DNA from: Rhizobium mesoamericanum STM3625
Lineage (GTDB): Bacteria; Pseudomonadota; Alphaproteobacteria; Rhizobiales; Rhizobiaceae
Assembly (NCBI RefSeq): GCF_000312665.1
Contig: NZ_HF536772.1
Span: 3,890,886 to 3,954,885, forward strand
Direction: 5' to 3'
DNA length: 64,000 bases
This document shows, one piece after another, positions 60,523 through 64,000 of the stretch. Numbering within the stretch: the stretch's first letter is position 1; each line of letters begins with the position of its first letter. The translations under genes and the position numbers were made by a program. The notes beneath the pieces were generated by a model. It had not been told where the DNA came from. It did no database searches and worked only from the letters and a program-made list of their open reading frames with translations.

Positions 60523-61560
60523 TTATGCTTTGTTTGTTCCGCGGCCGATGGCGTCGATAACCTCTTGGCCGGCGAGATAGTGCTTCCGGATGATTGATTC
60601 GGCATCGTCTTGCGAGTGTCCCGAGATCTCCGAAATCAGCTTGATCTTCTCATCGTGCGACCGATCGAGGTTCGCATAGGCGTATGTGATCGCCGTTCCG
60701 CGCAGGTCGTGGAAGGTCACGCCCTTGATATCGAGCCGCTTCATTTCCTTACGCCATGACGCTCGGAAGCCGCTGGACGTCCAGTTCTGGCCGAACGAGT
60801 TCACAAGCACCCTCTGACGCTCATCTTCCTTGGCCTTCCTCAGAACCGGCATGATATCCGGCGCCGCGACCACGCGAACCCTCGCGCCCGTCTTCCCCTG
60901 TTTGATTGAAACCCTTTGGCCGTCGAAAGCCAGCGTGGGCATCGTTAGGATGTCTGCCTGTCGTTGCATCGTCCAAAGGGCGATGAGGGCGACCTGGCGC
61001 AGGTGAGGGACTGCTTCAGTGAGCAGCTTCGTAAGCTGATCGTCGGACCAAATGATGTCTCGGCGTGTGCCAGAGTGAAGGCGTTCGACCTCTTCCAGAG
61101 GATTGCGCAGGATCACCTCATTCCCCTTGGCCCATGAAAAAAGCCGTGACAACAGCGCGATATGCATGTCCGCTGATCGCGGGGCTTCCTTCATGGTGTC
61201 GCGCCAGTTGATGAAAATGCGACGGCTGCCGCGGGCCTCGATGGCCTTGATAGGAAAGTTCTCGAACTTGACGCGGATTGTTGCGAGCTGTCGCTCATAG
61301 TCTCGACGCGTCGAAGCGGCCAGTTTCAGATAGCCGGCCGTCTTCCGGAATTCATCGATCAGAGATCCGATCGTTCCCTCGATCGACGCCTTTTCCCTGT
61401 CGCGGGTTAGGCGGACGTATTCCTGCGTGAAAGCCTTTGTCCCCGGCTTAGACACCATCCTCGGGGCACCTTTCCCACGCCAGGCGTAGTAATAGGTCTC
61501 AGTGTTCCCGTTGGCCAATTTGACATTGACCTTATGCACGCCGACCAACTTTCCCTCCAT
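60523..61560 (-). CDS. tyrosine-type site-specific integrase
   Basis: The 345-residue protein has an N-terminal arm-binding/DUF3596-like part, a core-binding SAM-like domain (about 60-150) and the catalytic domain. The catalytic residues are complete: Arg200 in TMQRQADIL, Lys223 in KQGKTGARV, His284 and Arg287 in HDLRGTA, His315 in EISGHSQDD, and Tyr328 in RKHYLAG. It integrates and excises the element at tRNA-Lys. Its start overlaps the next upstream small gene by 29 bp. Confidence 0.94.
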   Translation of the reverse strand: MEGKLVGVHKVNVKLANGNTETYYYAWRGKGAPRMVSKPGTKAFTQEYVRLTRDREKASIEGTIGSLIDEFRKTAGYLKLAASTRRDYERQLATIRVKFENFPIKAIEARGSRRIFINWRDTMKEAPRSADMHIALLSRLFSWAKGNEVILRNPLEEVERLHSGTRRDIIWSDDQLTKLLTEAVPHLRQVALIALWTMQRQADILTMPTLAFDGQRVSIKQGKTGARVRVVAAPDIMPVLRKAKEDERQRVLVNSFGQNWTSSGFRASWRKEMKRLDIKGVTFHDLRGTAITYAYANLDRSHDEKIKLISEISGHSQDDAESIIRKHYLAGQEVIDAIGRGTNKA

Positions 61561-61735
61561 TGAGCCATCCCTCCAAAGCCTTTTCCGCCGTGTCTTCTTC
61601 TTGCTGGACAGCGAAATGCCGAGGCGAGAACTCTATCTCCCCTGATGGGTGCATGACCACTCGGACGTTATGCGTAGCTGCCGCTGAAGCAGCATCGGCA
61701 ATTTCGGACTTGGTGTAAGTGCGGGCTCGGCTCAT
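61532..61735 (-). CDS. small phage protein, unknown
   Basis: The 67-residue protein MSRARTYTKSEIADAASAAA... is followed by a beta-like segment (NVRVVMHPSGEIEFSPRHF) and an acidic tail. Its position directly upstream of and overlapping the integrase suggests an excisionase or accessory role, but no HTH is evident. It overlaps the preceding gene by four bases (61732-61735). Confidence 0.65.
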   Translation of the reverse strand: MSRARTYTKSEIADAASAAATHNVRVVMHPSGEIEFSPRHFAVQQEEDTAEKALEGWLNGGKVGRRA

Positions 61736-61926
61736 GGCGCGTCATCCACATTGTTTCCACAGGCGGGTTTGTTCTTCATCAGCGCATTCCGGCTCGTCAC
61801 CATGGTATAGCCATCCGCAAATCGGACGAGACAGCTATTCATCACCTTGGCGCGGACGAGGACTTCGCACGGCTGGCCTTTGCGGCCTTGGCGGTCCCAC
61901 CTAAAAATGTAGGGAAGGGCTGTCAT
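61732..61926 (-). CDS. small phage protein, unknown
   Basis: The 64-residue protein starts MTALPYIFRWDRQGRKGQPCEVLVRAK and contains a beta-rich pattern (VLVRAKVMNSCLVRFADGYTMVTSRNAL) resembling small phage proteins that may bind nucleic acid. It overlaps both neighbours by four bases (ATGA at each end), so it is certainly part of the overlapping array. Function unknown. Confidence 0.7.
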   Translation of the reverse strand: MTALPYIFRWDRQGRKGQPCEVLVRAKVMNSCLVRFADGYTMVTSRNALMKNKPACGNNVDDAP

Positions 61927-62309
61927 CGGCTCACGATCTCCCCAGTTCGCCGGTCGACGACATCCCCATTCATCAGTTTCTTGAAGCGAGGATTCGACAG
62001 GCTGGATTTCTTCTTGCCGATGAAGGACTTCTTCGCCACTCGGGCGATCTTGGCCTTCACCTTCATCTCGGCGGCTGTCTTGACCTTGTGGGCGGCTGCG
62101 AGGGCCGGGGCCAGATTGTTCTCGCGGTGCTCGCCCCCGAGGATGAGCGCCTGGATATGCTCGATCTCCCAAGCATCGCCGGGGCGGATGGGTTGGCCGG
62201 TCAGGTAGCACTTGTGGTCGTAGCGATCGAGCACGCGGATACGGACCCGATCCGGCACCTTCTGGTCGTCTGTGCGGCCGATCCACTCCTCAACGCTCCG
62301 CATCGCCAT
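61923..62309 (-). CDS. HNH endonuclease
   Basis: The 128-residue protein has the HNH core CYLTGQPIRPGDAWEIEHIQALILGGEHRENNLAPALAAAHKVKT (residues 34-78). EIEHI gives the catalytic His, ENNL the Asn and AAHK the last His; the zinc-ribbon cysteines of larger HNH enzymes are reduced to one. GGGAGG precedes two candidate ATGs (62309, 62303). Phage HNH enzymes commonly assist packaging or replication. Confidence 0.82.
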   Translation of the reverse strand: MAMRSVEEWIGRTDDQKVPDRVRIRVLDRYDHKCYLTGQPIRPGDAWEIEHIQALILGGEHRENNLAPALAAAHKVKTAAEMKVKAKIARVAKKSFIGKKKSSLSNPRFKKLMNGDVVDRRTGEIVSR

Positions 62310-62808
62310 CCTCCCGCTCGTTCTCGCGCTTCTGCTTTTCCGCCAGCTTGGCTAGGGAGAGGGCTTCGTCGATGCGCTCTATAGCGGTCTCGGCAACGAG
62401 AATTCGCTTCATCCGCTCGCCGTTGATGTTGTGCCATTCAGAGGCGGAGATGCCTTGGCGGAGTGGATCCAGCGCCGCCGCAAGCTTTTCGCATGTGGCT
62501 TCTGCGCGGGCGAGCTTGGGAGAATGATGCATGCAGAGGTCATTCGGGCCGTCCCACGAGCACCCGCAGGTTTCGTGAGGCGATAGAGCTTCGACCTTCT
62601 CCATGAGTCCATAGACTTGCTGTTGCAGCGAATCTCTTTCCGCTTCCGCCTTCTCGGCTCTGGATCGGAGGGATTTGATCTCGGCCTTGAGCAAGTCGAC
62701 GTATTCACGGCTCGGAGTTGGCAAATAAATGCCGTCAGCTCTAAGTGGCGTACACCTGCGCTGGCAACCTGCTGGTGTTTGGCATTCTGGAAGGGTGCAA
62801 ATGATCAT
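62290..62808 (-). CDS. phage hypothetical protein with coiled coil
   Basis: The 172-residue protein has a Cys-rich N-terminus (MIICTLPECQTPAGCQRRC). A long charged coiled coil (YVDLLKAEIKSLRSRAEKAEAERDSLQQQVYGLMEKVEAL, about 36-75), a CGCSWDGPNDLCMHH cluster and a C-terminal helical part follow. The two Cys/His clusters suggest metal binding. It overlaps the HNH gene by 20 bp. No known function. Confidence 0.7.
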   Translation of the reverse strand: MIICTLPECQTPAGCQRRCTPLRADGIYLPTPSREYVDLLKAEIKSLRSRAEKAEAERDSLQQQVYGLMEKVEALSPHETCGCSWDGPNDLCMHHSPKLARAEATCEKLAAALDPLRQGISASEWHNINGERMKRILVAETAIERIDEALSLAKLAEKQKRENEREDGDAER

Positions 62809-62812
62809 GGCT

Positions 62813-63790
62813 TCACCCCTCCTTCGTTTCGCGGAGGGCTGCGCGGACTATATCCGGCGTCAATAGTGCGGTGTCGCCGCTGTTTGGATCCGGCATGCGG
62901 ATGTAGCCGAGATCGATGCCATTCGTGATGAACTGGTCTGCCTTCTCCAAGGCCTTCCGCATCTGCTCGTTCTGGCTCTGGACAAGGCTGATGCTTTCCC
63001 AAGCCGCGAACGGATCTTCTGGCTCGCCCATGTCGCTGGCGATCTTGATCATCTCGCAGGCGAGTGCGGTAACTTGGTCCTGTGTCGCGTGGCCTTTGCC
63101 TTCGCATATGCCGCAAAGCAACGACGGGTAGCCAACGGGGCAATCTTCGTCCTGCTCGATCAGCGTGCATGGGCAAGGCACGGCCTCATCCCTCACGGCT
63201 GCTGACTGTGGTCGGGCGCTTCGCTCTGCCTTTCTAAGTGCGGTGTGGGCTTTGATGCCGAGAGCATCAAACCGGTGGTTATTCAGACGCGTTCCCGGTG
63301 CTTCGTTTCGAAGCATATCCAGCAGCTCTTTCAGAGCCTCATAGAGGTCTTGTGCAACCTCACACGCCACCGGCGCCTCATCGTCTCCTGACGTGTTTGT
63401 GAGGGCGGAGAGGCGAGAAGCGGCATCGCGGCACACAGCGGCAGCGATTAGCTCACCCTTTGATCGGAACGTTTTCTCGACCGTACGAAGCTCACCAATG
63501 ATCTGGCTGTCAGGGATAACGTAATCATCGTCGATCATAGCCAAGTAGACTTCATGGGTTCGGGTGGCCGCAAGCTGCTCAAAGCAGTCCTCCATGCGCC
63601 TCAAGGCTTCTCGCAGTATACCCGCCTCTGACGTGTTTGTGAGGGCGGCGAGGTAGGCGCGGATGGCATAGCCGAGAGGCCCGCCGCCAGCTTCCGGCTC
63701 TTCGGTTGGGCATGGTGATGACATATCGGCATACTTGGCGTCATACGACCGCTTTGCCGCATCAAGCGCCTTTTCGTTCAGGTCACTCAT
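62813..63790 (-). CDS. phage hypothetical protein with internal repeats
   Basis: The 325-residue protein starts MSDLNEKALDAAKRSYDAKYADM, with GGAGGGAAG upstream. It is helical, with repeated ALTNTS segments (about residues 48-53 and 128-133) followed by acidic residues. A central CPCTLIEQDEDCPVGYPSLLCGICEGKGH cluster of Cys/His may bind zinc. The ALTNTS repeat reflects a 21-bp DNA direct repeat. It overlaps the next gene by eight bases. Function unknown. Confidence 0.65.
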   Translation of the reverse strand: MSDLNEKALDAAKRSYDAKYADMSSPCPTEEPEAGGGPLGYAIRAYLAALTNTSEAGILREALRRMEDCFEQLAATRTHEVYLAMIDDDYVIPDSQIIGELRTVEKTFRSKGELIAAAVCRDAASRLSALTNTSGDDEAPVACEVAQDLYEALKELLDMLRNEAPGTRLNNHRFDALGIKAHTALRKAERSARPQSAAVRDEAVPCPCTLIEQDEDCPVGYPSLLCGICEGKGHATQDQVTALACEMIKIASDMGEPEDPFAAWESISLVQSQNEQMRKALEKADQFITNGIDLGYIRMPDPNSGDTALLTPDIVRAALRETKEG

Positions 63791-64000
63791 CGCTCTTCCC
63801 TCCCTGCGGAACAGTGGTGGCGGATTGACGGGCGGGTTCGGCTTTGGAGATGGCGGCCCGGACGAGTTCAAGCTCTTCCATGAACCGTTCGTAGTGAGAA
63901 TCCGGCATCGTCATGTGGTTCAATACGAACGCCATGTTGTCGGCTTGGCGCTTGAGGGCTTCAAGCAGATCTGGGGCGGCGGCGATCAGGCGAGCATTGT
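63783..64000 (-). CDS. phage protein, N-terminus outside window
   Basis: A partial frame enters from the right edge and reads NARLIAAAPDLLEALKRQAD, a segment common to many small phage proteins of unknown function (often preceded by an IAGV-like fold). It ends GGKSDE at TGA 63783, overlapping the next gene start (ATGAGTGA). Seventy-one codons plus the stop are visible; the start lies beyond the window. Confidence 0.7.
   Translation of the reverse strand, partial: NARLIAAAPDLLEALKRQADNMAFVLNHMTMPDSHYERFMEELELVRAAISKAEPARQSATTVPQGGKSDE

Larger units (their letters stand above)
60460..64000. mobile_element. prophage or integrative element, left end (continues past window)
   Basis: It begins after tRNA-Lys with a minus-strand tyrosine integrase. 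A tightly packed, mostly overlapping minus-strand array of short genes follows, typical of phage early regions (HNH nuclease, small unknowns, and a NARLIAAAPDLLEAL-type phage protein at the edge). None of these genes resembles the core genome around it. Confidence 0.85.

Overview
The window looks like chromosomal DNA of a Rhizobiaceae member (Rhizobium, Agrobacterium or Sinorhizobium type). The evidence is a GC-rich coding style, the circularly permuted tmRNA gene typical of Alphaproteobacteria, the gene order sspB / ssrA / thyA-folA / hflK-hflC-degP / serB-miaA / ilvI-ilvH / ilvC, and a rhizobial-type intergenic palindrome. No replication origin, rRNA, CRISPR array or recognisable transposase was seen. 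The last 3.5 kb is the integrase end of a prophage or integrative element inserted at a tRNA-Lys(CUU) gene.

Layout. 0-6 kb: accessory metabolic genes with their regulators (DUF2000/AraC, AbrB-type membrane protein, LysR/aldo-keto reductase, FAD-linked 2-hydroxyacid dehydrogenase). 6-14.3 kb: core genes (AsmA-like protein, two small proteins, sspB, two-piece tmRNA, cmoA-like gene, thyA, folA). 14.1-20.0 kb: a 5.5-kb cassette (RidA, LysR, agmatinase-family hydrolase, substrate-binding protein, two permeases) lying between folA and hflK. It is bracketed by a 230-bp direct duplication of the 3' end of folA, and its ABC transporter has no ATPase gene. 20.1-31.3 kb: hflKC, degP, serB, miaA, a HerA-like ATPase, and ilvIH behind a leader-peptide attenuator. 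31-45 kb: accessory genes including a cobalt-type nitrile hydratase locus whose alpha subunit is frameshifted, a degenerate tandem copy of part of a lysE gene, a RecD-like helicase, a MerR-LuxR fusion regulator, pdxJ, and several regulator/effector pairs. 45-60 kb: NDH-2, alcohol dehydrogenase, ilvC, ilvE, a LysN-type aminotransferase, small stress proteins, an ABC-ATPase pseudogene, and an EEP hydrolase/Nudix/PhzF group. 60.4-64 kb: tRNA-Lys, integrase, and small phage genes in an overlapping array.

How the genes work together. ilvI, ilvH, ilvC and ilvE supply most of the branched-chain amino acid pathway from one 25-kb stretch. ilvIH appears to be controlled by ribosome-dependent attenuation at an almost leaderless leader peptide rich in Ile, Leu and Val codons. 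thyA and folA form the thymidylate/folate pair. HflK, HflC and the Do-type protease form an envelope quality-control unit, and SspB and tmRNA, side by side, form the trans-translation/ClpXP tag-handling unit. Many other loci are regulator/effector pairs, several with clear palindromic operators.

No wholly new defence or metabolic system could be demonstrated. The most informative signals are the folA duplication around the cassette, the ilv attenuator, the pseudogenes (nitrile hydratase alpha, ABC ATPase, lysE copy, a small membrane-protein remnant) and a recurring AGGTCA-N7-TGACYT inverted repeat next to two amino-acid-related gene pairs.
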